Source: Bacteroidales bacterium (GTDB lineage: Bacteria > Bacteroidota > Bacteroidia > Bacteroidales > UBA12077). Taken from it: 64,000 nucleotides of DNA. Positions 1-7,762 of the stretch are shown piece after piece (the stretch's first letter is position 1; the number at the start of each line of letters is the position of its first letter). Made by a program: the position numbers and the translations under genes. The DNA is taken from assembly GCA_013138975.1 (NCBI GenBank), contig WTBR01000057.1, forward strand, positions 88,967 through 152,966. Reading direction: 5' to 3'. Under the pieces are notes generated by a model. That model was not told where the DNA came from, searched no databases, and worked only from the letters and a program-made list of their open reading frames with translations.

Positions 1-2
1 AT

Positions 3-1286
3 ACCTCTATTTATTCCTTCTTTGTATCGACCCCAATCTTTATCTTTATACTTATTGCTTTGACTATAATACTTGGAATTTTTTCAGGCTTATATCCCGC
101 ACTAATTTTAAGTGCATTTAAACCTCAAGTAATACTTAAAGGAAAATTTATATCAGGAAAAAAGGGTCTTTGGTTAAGAAGATCATTAGTTATTCTTCAG
201 TTTGTTGCGACCTTTGTAATGATTGTAGGCACTATAGTTGTTGTTAATCAGTTAAGATATACATTAAGTAAAGATAAAGGCTTTAATACTGATCAAATTG
301 TTAATTTAAGACTTAGTAGCAGGGAATTATATGATTCCTACGATGCACTAAAAATTGAGCTTGAAAAAATTCCGGGAGTAGAGATGATTGCATCTTCAGG
401 TTCAATGCCAGGTTTGGGTTACGGAAGAACAGGAATTATTCCTGAAGGAGCAAGTGAAGAAGATGATTGGATTGTTAGTACAGTTTCCGTAGATGAGAAT
501 TATATTCCATTGCTAGGAATGGAAATAACCGAGGGAAAAAACTTTTATGAAAATATTAGTAATGAACCGATTCCAATTATTGTTAATGAAGCTTTAGTAA
601 ATTCTATTGGTTGGGAAAATGGTGTTGATAAAATTATAGATCTCGGGAACGACAGAAAAGCTCAAATTATTGGAGTAGTAAAAGATTTCCACTTCACCAC
701 TATGCGTCATAAAATTGAACCAATTATGATTCGGTATAGAGCAGGAGCAAACAGAGTTATTTCTATTAATGTAAATGCGAATAGCATTCCTGAAACGCTA
801 AATGCAATTGAACAACAATGGAGTATTATGAACGAGGGTGTCCCCTTTGAATATGAATTTTTTGATGATCGATTTCAAGAACTTTTTGAAAAGGAACAAG
901 ATTTTTCACGAATGTTTTTCCGATTTACTCTATTATCAATATTTGTAGCAATTCTTGGCTTATTTGGTTTAGCAGCTTTTTCAGCTGAACAACGTACAAA
1001 GGAGATTGGGATAAGAAAAACTTTTGGAGCCACAATAAAACAGATGATTGTATTACAGTCACATGAGTACACTAAATTGGTTTTAATCGCAATCGTATTT
1101 GCAACTCCAATTTCAATTTTTATAATGAAAAAATGGCTTCAAGGATTTGAATACAGAATTGAATTAGATGCAACACCATTTATATTATCAGCCGCATTAG
1201 TATTTGTGGTAACAATATTTACTGTTAGTATTCAGGCATATAAAGCGGCTCGAAAAAATCCAGCAGAAACTTTAAAATACGAATAA
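3..1286 (+). CDS. MacB/FtsX-type ABC transporter permease, C-terminal part (5' end outside window)
   Basis: The frame is open from the first bases, so the start lies upstream of the window; about 428 residues are visible. A membrane segment at the edge leads into a GLYPALILSAFKP motif, which in this Bacteroidota permease family closes the first FtsX domain. A second transmembrane helix and a MacB_PCD-like periplasmic domain follow, then a final FtsX domain with the motif EIGIRKTFGA and the family-typical C-terminus NPAETLKYE. Such proteins sit in the inner membrane and normally need a MacB-type ATPase, none of which is encoded here. Relatives in this window are at 7763-10132, 19627-22059 and 25766-28138. 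The substrate is unknown. A strong terminator follows directly. Confidence 0.9.
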   Translation, partial: TSIYSFFVSTPIFIFILIALTIILGIFSGLYPALILSAFKPQVILKGKFISGKKGLWLRRSLVILQFVATFVMIVGTIVVVNQLRYTLSKDKGFNTDQIVNLRLSSRELYDSYDALKIELEKIPGVEMIASSGSMPGLGYGRTGIIPEGASEEDDWIVSTVSVDENYIPLLGMEITEGKNFYENISNEPIPIIVNEALVNSIGWENGVDKIIDLGNDRKAQIIGVVKDFHFTTMRHKIEPIMIRYRAGANRVISINVNANSIPETLNAIEQQWSIMNEGVPFEYEFFDDRFQELFEKEQDFSRMFFRFTLLSIFVAILGLFGLAAFSAEQRTKEIGIRKTFGATIKQMIVLQSHEYTKLVLIAIVFATPISIFIMKKWLQGFEYRIELDATPFILSAALVFVVTIFTVSIQAYKAARKNPAETLKYE

Positions 1287-1308
1287 CTACTTGTGTAATA
1301 TTTTAATT

Positions 1309-1346
1309 AAACCGGTTTATAGTTAATTCTATAAACTGGTTTTTTA
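1309..1346 (+). terminator. Rho-independent terminator after the permease gene
   Basis: A 14-base stem (1309-1322 with 1329-1342, one mismatch, loop of six) is followed by a T-run at 1340-1345. It lies 22 bp after the permease stop codon. A TATCTTTG sequence at 1347-1354 directly after it matches the Bacteroidota -7 box and may start transcription of the next gene, although no clear -33 TTG is seen. Confidence 0.85.
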
Positions 1347-1377
1347 TATCTTTGAATTATACTAAAGAATACTTCTT

Positions 1378-1869
1378 ATGGCAAGCTTACATTTTAAAGA
1401 ATCTCAAAAGAATAAATTAACCTGGCACTCAATATTTTTTATTTGCTTATACGGATTAATGTTTTGGTCTTTTTCTGAACTGTTAAAAGAGGAAATTGAT
1501 GTTGCTGCCTTAACTTCAATTGTGTTTAGTTTGTGCTTGATTATTTTTTTTCATATAGTTATTATTATAATGAGGCTCGATGTTGAAATAGATGAAGCTA
1601 AAATTACTTATCGATTTAAACCTTTTCATTTAAAACCACGAATTATTTATTGGGATGATGTTTCTGATTTCTATACTCGTGATTACAGGCCAGTAAAGGA
1701 GTATGGAGGACATGGCTTAAAGCGAAAAATGAAATTTGGAAAATCATATTCTATTTCAGGAAAAAAGGGATTGCAATTAATTCTGAAAGATGGAAAAAAG
1801 ATTCTTTTTGGAACACAAAAACCTCAGGAGCTTGAAAGAATTATTGGAAAATTAAAAAAGGGGCAGTAA
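1378..1869 (+). CDS. Small membrane protein with two TM helices and a PH-like cytoplasmic domain
   Basis: 163 residues. Two hydrophobic helices (about residues 18-36 and 43-66) are followed by a soluble beta-rich part of about 95 residues. The pattern of that part (IDEAKITYRFKP, then IYWDDVSDFYTR, then a lysine/glycine-rich hairpin, GLQLILKDGKKILFG and a final helix ending in KKGQ) resembles bacterial PH-like domains attached to two TM helices. No catalytic residues are visible and the role is unknown. A candidate -7 box TATCTTTG lies 24 bp before the ATG, just after the upstream terminator, so the gene is probably transcribed on its own. I recognise the general architecture, not a named family. 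Confidence 0.75.
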   Translation: MASLHFKESQKNKLTWHSIFFICLYGLMFWSFSELLKEEIDVAALTSIVFSLCLIIFFHIVIIIMRLDVEIDEAKITYRFKPFHLKPRIIYWDDVSDFYTRDYRPVKEYGGHGLKRKMKFGKSYSISGKKGLQLILKDGKKILFGTQKPQELERIIGKLKKGQ

Positions 1870-1880
1870 ATGTGATATAA

Positions 1881-1940
1881 TGCTTCGACAGGCTCAGCAT
1901 GACATTCAATTGAATTTGTCACACTGAGCCCGTCAAAGTG
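1881..1940. repeat. REP-like inverted repeat (CTTCGACAGGCTCAG type)
   Basis: Left arm 1882-1903 and right arm 1917-1940 are imperfect reverse complements built on GCTCAG / CTGAGC and TGACA / TGTCA. A related hairpin is at 61904-61968. Half copies (GAGCTTGTCGAAG) occur at 3627-3640 and at the very end of the window. It sits between the convergent ends of the PH-like protein gene and the PLP enzyme gene, so it may also act as a bidirectional terminator. Confidence 0.75.
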
Positions 1941-1966
1941 TATTTATTATAGAATTTGTAACGTTT

Positions 1967-3259
1967 TTAAAACAATTTATCTAAAATATCTTTTACAGTT
2001 TCAACATCAGGGGTTATATCGAAAACATGTTTTGGTTTTAAATATATAATATCATTCTCACGTTTAAATTTTTCTTCACCACCTCCGGTAATATTCAGCA
2101 TTATTAAATCATCTTTTTTAACAGTACCGTCATTAACAGCTTTTATTAAAGTGGATGTTGCAACAGCTGCAGCAGGATGAATATCATTTCCTTCTAATTC
2201 TTCAAAAAGTTTTCCTGCTACTTCTAATTCATCATTATTAGCTAAAAGTACATCTCCGCCCGCATCTTTCATGGCATCATATAAACCACCAATAATTGGA
2301 TACGGAGGTTTTCTATTTGAAAGTACCTTTGCTATAATTTCTTCAACCTGATTTCGTGCAAGATTATCTTCTAATGGCAACATTGCTCTTGAATCGGCTT
2401 TCCAAGCATCATGAATAGGAACAAAAGGTTCATTTTGTGAAACCATTAATTTCATTTTATTATTACCAAAACGACCATCTTCAATTAATCTTATATTAGC
2501 TTCCCAAGCTGCAATTGCACCTGTTCCGCTTCCAACCGCCTGAAAATAGTAATCAGGAATTTTACCAATTTCATGAACTGCAGAAAGAACTGTTGTTGCC
2601 ATACCATCACGCCGAGCAACATTTTTTGCTCCACCTTCAGGAATAAAACCGTCTAATTGGCAAGCTAAGTTAGATAAATGAATAGCATCAAAGTAATCGC
2701 TTCCACTTTTTGTAACAACAAGTTTTACACAATCTTTTATAGCTGTTCCAAACCATAATGCATTAAGATTATCTTCGGGTACACAAAGTAACAATGGAAT
2801 ATCATTATCGGAACATACTCGTGCAAAAGCACGTGCAGTATTACCTGCAGATGCGACAACTAAAACCTTTTTTTCGTTAGAATTTAATCTGCCACCAACG
2901 GAAAAAGCTTCTGTTTCTTTGAATGATCCGGTTACAAAGTTTGCACCTTTTTCAGGCCAATATCCACTAAATGTGATATAAAGATTGCTTAAGCCTAAAT
3001 GTTTTGCTAGTCCTTCACTTTTGTAAGTAACAGGAGCCGATGATCCTTCTAGTGTTTTATGTATTGGTAACCAATCTGCAAAACGGTAAATACCATGCGT
3101 TTCGTCTTTAACTTCTATTTGTTTCTTTGCATAAATTGCTCGTATTAGAGTATGCTCTTTTTCGTCAGGTGCATCCAATGTCCATCCTGCATCATCAAAT
3201 TGCTTTGATGTGTTAACCGATTGTAATTTATACTCTGTAGGTTTAAATTCTTTTGACAT
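1967..3259 (-). CDS. Cysteate synthase-like PLP enzyme (threonine synthase-like fold type II)
   Basis: 430 residues, ATG start at 3259. It is a fold-type II PLP enzyme: the probable Schiff-base lysine is K114 in TGSFKETEAFS, the phosphate loop is GSGTGAIAAWEA, and SAGNTARAF is the usual substrate loop. The N-terminal part (GIYRFADWLPI, ITFSGYWPEKGA) is what I recall from cysteate synthases and not from classical ThrC, which carries an SFKDR-type lysine motif. Cysteate synthase makes L-cysteate from O-phosphoserine and sulfite. In Bacteroidota this feeds capnine-type sulfonolipids, in some methanogens coenzyme M. The next enzyme of either route is not in the window. A generic annotation would be threonine synthase; I prefer cysteate synthase from the motifs, without a database check. 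Confidence 0.7.
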   Translation of the reverse strand: MSKEFKPTEYKLQSVNTSKQFDDAGWTLDAPDEKEHTLIRAIYAKKQIEVKDETHGIYRFADWLPIHKTLEGSSAPVTYKSEGLAKHLGLSNLYITFSGYWPEKGANFVTGSFKETEAFSVGGRLNSNEKKVLVVASAGNTARAFARVCSDNDIPLLLCVPEDNLNALWFGTAIKDCVKLVVTKSGSDYFDAIHLSNLACQLDGFIPEGGAKNVARRDGMATTVLSAVHEIGKIPDYYFQAVGSGTGAIAAWEANIRLIEDGRFGNNKMKLMVSQNEPFVPIHDAWKADSRAMLPLEDNLARNQVEEIIAKVLSNRKPPYPIIGGLYDAMKDAGGDVLLANNDELEVAGKLFEELEGNDIHPAAAVATSTLIKAVNDGTVKKDDLIMLNITGGGEEKFKRENDIIYLKPKHVFDITPDVETVKDILDKLF

Positions 3260-3350
3260 GATTATAACGTTTTACAAATTGATTGGTAAAAATATAAAAA
3301 ATGAATGGTTTACTTAATATTTAATGCGAAACTTATAAGTTAATATTATT

Positions 3351-3503
3351 CTAGTTAGTGTCTGTACATAAAGTCGGGTGTTTGGTTCAGAAAGTTCGAG
3401 ATCAAGGCTTGTGAAGTTTTAAAAATAAAGAGTTTACTTATGTAAATGACTGATTTTTAAAACGAGCACAACGCAGATATCGGACTTTATGGACAAACAC
3501 TAG
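3351..3503. repeat. Fold-back (MITE-like) element A
   Basis: About 150 bp with terminal inverted repeats: 3351-3376 (containing CATAAAGTC) and 3481-3503 (containing GACTTTATGG). Inside is a perfect 11-base inverted repeat, GTTTTAAAAAT with ATTTTTAAAAC, around a central TTTAC-TTAT-GTAAA hairpin. It abuts element B, which has the same nested architecture. No gene is present. Confidence 0.7.
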
Positions 3504-3694
3504 TTAGTGTCTGCAAGAAAACTGTCTTTTTTAGTCTTTGATAAGAAAGCGACAAAGACATTCCGATAGCTATCGGAATTCGAAGTGCTGGAAACCAAGG
3601 AGCTTACTTTTGTAAGTGCGATGTGCTGAGCTTGTCGAAGTAACTGTTTTCTGCACGAGAGTAACGAAGTATTTGGCGTTTTCTTGCAAAGACT
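3504..3694. repeat. Fold-back (MITE-like) element B with internal palindromes
   Basis: About 190 bp. The ends pair as GTGTCTGCAAGAAAAC with GTTTTCTTGCAAAGAC. The core has a CTTAC-TTTT-GTAAG hairpin at 3603-3616 (the same position in the architecture as in element A), a perfect 20-base palindrome at 3560-3579 (ATTCCGATAG arm), and a REP-like half site at 3627-3640. A short open frame on the minus strand across it looks fortuitous. Confidence 0.7.
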
Positions 3695-3793
3695 AGTTAT
3701 GATAAATAACATGTCGCCTGAACAATAGTTGTTGATTTACGTCTGTACCTTTGATAATTCAAATTTTAAAGTTTTAATAATTATAATAAAGAT

Positions 3794-5656
3794 ATGAATA
3801 CAATAAATAAAAACGAATTTATAAAAGATATAGAGCTATTTAAAGGAATGTCGGAAAGTGAAATCGATATTTTAGTACAAAATATGGAGCAAAAAGAATT
3901 TGCTAAAGGAAAGCTTTTATTTGAGGAGCACGGGCCAAGAAAAGATATTTTTATAATATTTAAAGGAGAGGTGGAATTGTTTAAATCAATTCATTTTGGC
4001 GCTGAAACTCGTTTGTCATATTTTAAAAAAGGTGATTTCTTAGGAGAAGGATCCTGGGCTGATGATTCACCGCATTCTACATCTGCAAGGGCTGTGCAGG
4101 ACACAATTGTTTTAAGTATTAATAAAAAATACTTTAACGAAAATGGACCTTCAGCCGTAATAATATTTAGCAATATAGCGCGAGTTATTTCACGCAGAAT
4201 GCGCCATGCAAATAATCGCATGGTTAATGTTGCTGCACAATATGAGTCGGGCAGAACAAGGACAGAACATGACTTACTTGGTGAAAGAGAAGTGCCAAAT
4301 GAATATTTATATGGTGTACAAACCTTACGAGCAGTTGAGAATTTTAATATTAGCGGAGTAACTTTAAGTTTTTTCCCAATTCTAATTGAATCACTTGCTA
4401 TGGTAAAATTGGCTGCAGCAAGAGCAAATGGAGAACTTGGTTTATTGGATGATTCTGTAACTAACGCTATAGTAAGATCTTGCAATGAGATTATTAATGG
4501 GAAATTTCATAATCATTTTATAGTAGATATGATTCAAGGTGGTGCCGGTACCTCTACTAATATGAATGCAAATGAGGTTATAGCAAACAGAGCCCTTGAA
4601 ATATTAGGTTACAAAGCAGGTCAATATGAATATTGCCATCCAAATAATCATGTAAATTTATCGCAATCAACAAACGATGCTTATCCTACTTCAGTTAAAA
4701 TTGCATTAATAAAAAGTAATGAAAAACTAGTACAGGTTCTTAAAGAGCTTGTTGCTTCGTTTCGTAAAAAAGGACAGGAATTTGCTCATATAATAAAAAT
4801 GGGACGTACCCAACTTCAAGATGCTGTTCCAATGACTTTAGGACAAAGCTTTGAGGCCTATGCTGCTACTTTAGAAGAAGAAATAGCCAGATTAAAACAG
4901 AATGCTGATTTGTTTCTTGAAATTAACATGGGAGCAACTGCAATTGGAACAGGTATTAATTCAGAACCGGAATATGCTGAAAAAGTTGTAAAGCATTTAC
5001 AACTGATATCAAAACTGAAAGTTAAAAATGCAAAGAATCTTGTAGAAGCTACACAGGATACAGGAGCATTCGTTATGTATTCATCTGCAATTAAACGTTT
5101 AGCAATAAAGCTTTCGAAAATATCTAATGATTTACGTTTACTTTCTTCAGGTCCACGAACAGGTATTAATGAAATTAATTTGCCACCAATGCAACCCGGT
5201 TCATCTATCATGCCAGGAAAAGTGAATCCTGTTATTCCAGAAGTAGTAAATCAGATAGCCTTTAAAGTTATTGGTAATGATTTAACAGTAACAATGGGAG
5301 CAGAAGCAGGGCAGCTGGAATTGAATGTTATGGAGCCGGTAATTGTTCAAAGTATTTTTGAGTCTATAGAAATGCTTGTAAATGGTATGAAAACCTTCAA
5401 GCATAGATGTGTGGATGGAATTACTGCCAATGAAAAAAGATGCAGGGATTTGGTAATGCATAGCATAGGAATTGTTACTGCATTAAATCCAGTTCTAGGA
5501 TACGAAACATGTTCTATGTTGGCAAAGGAAGCATTGAAAAATGATTTAAGTGTATACGACTTGGTTATAGAAAAGAAACTGTTGTCGCAAGAAGAACTCG
5601 ATGAATTACTGAAACCTGAAAATATGATTACTCCAAAGAAAATGAAAAAGCAATAA
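3794..5656 (+). CDS. aspA: Aspartate ammonia-lyase with N-terminal cyclic-nucleotide-binding domain
   Basis: 620 residues. Residues about 10-130 form a CRP-like cyclic-nucleotide-binding beta-barrel, with the phosphate-binding-cassette-like stretch FLGEGSWADDSPHSTSARA. From about 156 onward it is a full-length aspartase/fumarase-superfamily enzyme: TSTNMNANEVIANRA, GRTQLQDAVPMTLGQ and the signature loop GSSIMPGKVNPV at 469-480, with the likely catalytic serine at 470. Aspartase reversibly deaminates L-aspartate to fumarate and ammonia; the enzyme part (about 465 residues) is close to the usual 470-480. The fusion implies that ligand binding controls the enzyme, by inference. A TACCTTTG -7-like box at 3746-3753 precedes the ATG by 40 bp. 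Fumarase is a less likely reading because the signature region fits aspartase better. Confidence 0.88.
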   Translation: MNTINKNEFIKDIELFKGMSESEIDILVQNMEQKEFAKGKLLFEEHGPRKDIFIIFKGEVELFKSIHFGAETRLSYFKKGDFLGEGSWADDSPHSTSARAVQDTIVLSINKKYFNENGPSAVIIFSNIARVISRRMRHANNRMVNVAAQYESGRTRTEHDLLGEREVPNEYLYGVQTLRAVENFNISGVTLSFFPILIESLAMVKLAAARANGELGLLDDSVTNAIVRSCNEIINGKFHNHFIVDMIQGGAGTSTNMNANEVIANRALEILGYKAGQYEYCHPNNHVNLSQSTNDAYPTSVKIALIKSNEKLVQVLKELVASFRKKGQEFAHIIKMGRTQLQDAVPMTLGQSFEAYAATLEEEIARLKQNADLFLEINMGATAIGTGINSEPEYAEKVVKHLQLISKLKVKNAKNLVEATQDTGAFVMYSSAIKRLAIKLSKISNDLRLLSSGPRTGINEINLPPMQPGSSIMPGKVNPVIPEVVNQIAFKVIGNDLTVTMGAEAGQLELNVMEPVIVQSIFESIEMLVNGMKTFKHRCVDGITANEKRCRDLVMHSIGIVTALNPVLGYETCSMLAKEALKNDLSVYDLVIEKKLLSQEELDELLKPENMITPKKMKKQ

Positions 5657-5780
5657 TAATTCAGAAAATATAAATTTAGCGATTGTAATAGGTTTTCGCA
5701 GTTGTCACACAATTGTGATTGTTCGCAAGAATCCTGTAGAATTATTCGCTATGAATAGTATCAATAAAAATTAATATTTA

Positions 5781-6192
5781 ATGCGAATCAAGGGGTGAAA
5801 TTATTTGTTTTTCAGGCTGAAAGCCTAAATGAAACTCCTCGCAGCAAGCTGACGAGGTATCTCTATGGAATATTTTATTTTCCATACACACCAAGGTGCG
5901 GGGAATATAAGCCTTGAGATCCCTCGACTACTGCTCGGGATCAGTTCGGCTAGATGATTTTGATTACAAAATCATAGTCTCACTGATTTAATTCAGCCCA
6001 ATGCGCAGCATTGGGTTTTGCATAAGTAGAGATTTACGCCCTTACAAGACAATTTAAATTAAGCTGCCTTTTCAAGGCGAATATTTATTCACAATAATTC
6101 AACCCAAGGTCTTGCCTTTGGGTTGAAATTAACTGCACTTTCAGTGCGTTACATTGAAAAAGCTTTATCAAGTTTCAAGCCTTGATTCGCAT
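5781..6192. repeat. 412 bp fold-back element with nested hairpins
   Basis: Terminal inverted repeats of 20 bp (5781-5800 and 6173-6192, 18 of 20 matching, starting ATGCGAATCAAGG) enclose a chain of small hairpins: AGGCT-gaa-AGCCT, CTCCTCG/CGAGG, CCCAATG-cgca-CATTGGG, AACCCAAAGGC-type at about 6100-6123, and GCACTTTCAGTGC. It contains no gene and fills most of the 780 bp gap between aspA and the next gene. The flanking parts 5657-5780 and 6193-6372 show nothing else I can name. Confidence 0.7.
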
Positions 6193-6372
6193 ACTTAACA
6201 AAATGTTAATGATTGTTAAAGAAATGTTAAATAACTAAATAAGTATACATTTTATTGCAACGTTTTGTAATTTGAGGAGTCCTTAATATAGATTCCTTTT
6301 TTATTGAATAATTTATAATGTAATGGAAAATAACAATTCGGTACTAACATAATACAAGTTATTACAATTTGC

Positions 6373-6403
6373 TTGAATTGGGTTCGTTATCATATTACTT
6401 TTG
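6373..6403 (+). promoter_or_regulatory. Bacteroidota-type promoter for the half-length permease gene
   Basis: TTG at 6373-6375, 20 bp spacing, then TACTTTTG at 6396-6403. This fits the Bacteroidota primary-sigma consensus TTG-N19..21-TAnnTTTG. The ATG is 36 bp downstream. Confidence 0.6.
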
Positions 6404-6438
6404 ATGTGAAAATAAATTAAAAATTCTGTCACAGTTTA

Positions 6439-7494
6439 ATGAAATTTTTTAAAAGACATATAGCTCCAAAAATAATCTTAAATATCTTTTTGGGTTTTGC
6501 AATATTTGGGATGATTTCTATTTTTTTAACTGTGAATAGAATGAACCACCTTTTAAATACTGATCTTGGTTTTAATAAAGACAGTGTTGTTGCAATTAGA
6601 ACTCACAATAGCAAAGTAATTTTACCTGATACACTAGTTTTTTCTTCTGAATTGCCGGGCTTTCCTATAAAAAACTTCATTGAAATTAATACTGAAAATA
6701 AAAGGGAGAATATTGAAATAGCACATCAGTTTATTTCTGATACATATTTTGATTTATTCAATTACACAAAGTTAAGTGAAAACACTAATTTATTTTTTGA
6801 TCATGGAAATGCACAATTAATTTATATAAATGAAAGTGCTGTTAAGGCCTTAGGTATTTATCATATTGATGATGCTGTTGGAACAAGAATACTTACAGCA
6901 AATAATCATGAATTAGTTATTTGTGGCGTAGTTGAAGATTTTGAAAATTTGTGTCTTAATCCAGGGAGTCAGGCAAAAATTTATCAACTAAATAGTGAGC
7001 ATTTAACCTACGCATTTTATGATAAAACTTTATTAAATGAAAAAGATAGTAAAAGTATTATAACGGATGGAGCAATTACTTTTCAAGATAAAATTCAAAA
7101 CCGATATAAAATTATAGAAGATGCTATTTATAGTGTATTCTTTTTTATAAATCTAATAATAATACTTATTGGAATAGGATTTATAGGCAATAAATATACA
7201 AGCAAAAGAGAAAAGGAGTTTTTTAAAATACTTGGAATTGGTATTCATATTTTAACATTAGTAATTTCAAAAACATATATTTATTTAATTGTAATCTTAG
7301 GATTTGTAGTTAGTCCTTTAGCACTTTTAATTCAAAAATTTTGGTTAGGAATATTTGATTACAGAATTAATTTTGGTCTTGCTGATCTATTTATTATTTT
7401 ATCTATATCCTTTTTAACAGCTTATTTAGTTTGTTGTCCGAAAAAGAAGATAGAAAAACAATTAGAAGGAGATGCGATTCATGTAAATCCCTAA
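6439..7494 (+). CDS. Half-length, divergent MacB/FtsX-like permease
   Basis: 351 residues, less than half of the ~800-residue permeases nearby. It has one N-terminal TM helix (about 12-32), a periplasmic part with the family features LNTDLGFNKDSVVAIR and ELVICGVVEDFENL (compare IIGVVKDFHF in the relatives), then three C-terminal TM helices with WLGIFDYRI, equivalent to WLQGFEYRI in relatives. The end, AIHVNP, corresponds to the usual NPAETLKYE but is degenerate. It therefore matches only the second half of the family. The frame is intact and it has its own promoter, so it may be a functional half-transporter or an early-stage decaying gene. Codon use looks like its neighbours. Confidence 0.7.
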   Translation: MKFFKRHIAPKIILNIFLGFAIFGMISIFLTVNRMNHLLNTDLGFNKDSVVAIRTHNSKVILPDTLVFSSELPGFPIKNFIEINTENKRENIEIAHQFISDTYFDLFNYTKLSENTNLFFDHGNAQLIYINESAVKALGIYHIDDAVGTRILTANNHELVICGVVEDFENLCLNPGSQAKIYQLNSEHLTYAFYDKTLLNEKDSKSIITDGAITFQDKIQNRYKIIEDAIYSVFFFINLIIILIGIGFIGNKYTSKREKEFFKILGIGIHILTLVISKTYIYLIVILGFVVSPLALLIQKFWLGIFDYRINFGLADLFIILSISFLTAYLVCCPKKKIEKQLEGDAIHVNP

Positions 7495-7704
7495 CGAATA
7501 AATAGAATTAAAAAATACAAGTTAAATGAAAGATTGTGAGCTGATTAAAATATTGTTGATATTAATGCCTGCCTAATGGATTATTTTATAAAAGCAATTG
7601 TTAACAATGTATAAGAAGTTAATTTGAAACGCTAATGCATGAAACAGGTTAATTAAATATAAGTTTACTTTCTAAATGGTGAAAAACTTAAGTTAGGTTT
7701 TCAG

Positions 7705-7732
7705 AGCGAGGCGCAATGTCCTCGCTTTTTTA
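7705..7732 (+). terminator. Rho-independent terminator
   Basis: Seven-base perfect stem AGCGAGG / CCTCGCT (7705-7711, 7720-7726), eight-base loop, then six Ts. It lies between the convergent permease genes; the T-run serves the plus strand. Confidence 0.75.
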
Positions 7733-7762
7733 TTTACAGAAATTCATTTGGGTATATCCTTA

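Noticed and set aside
3500..3712. Open frame of 70 codons on the minus strand
   Set aside because: It lies wholly inside the fold-back element and its translation is low-complexity with no domain.
3991..4485. Long minus-strand open frame opposite the aspartase gene
   Set aside because: Antisense to a clearly real protein with conserved motifs; codon pattern is a reflection of the real gene.
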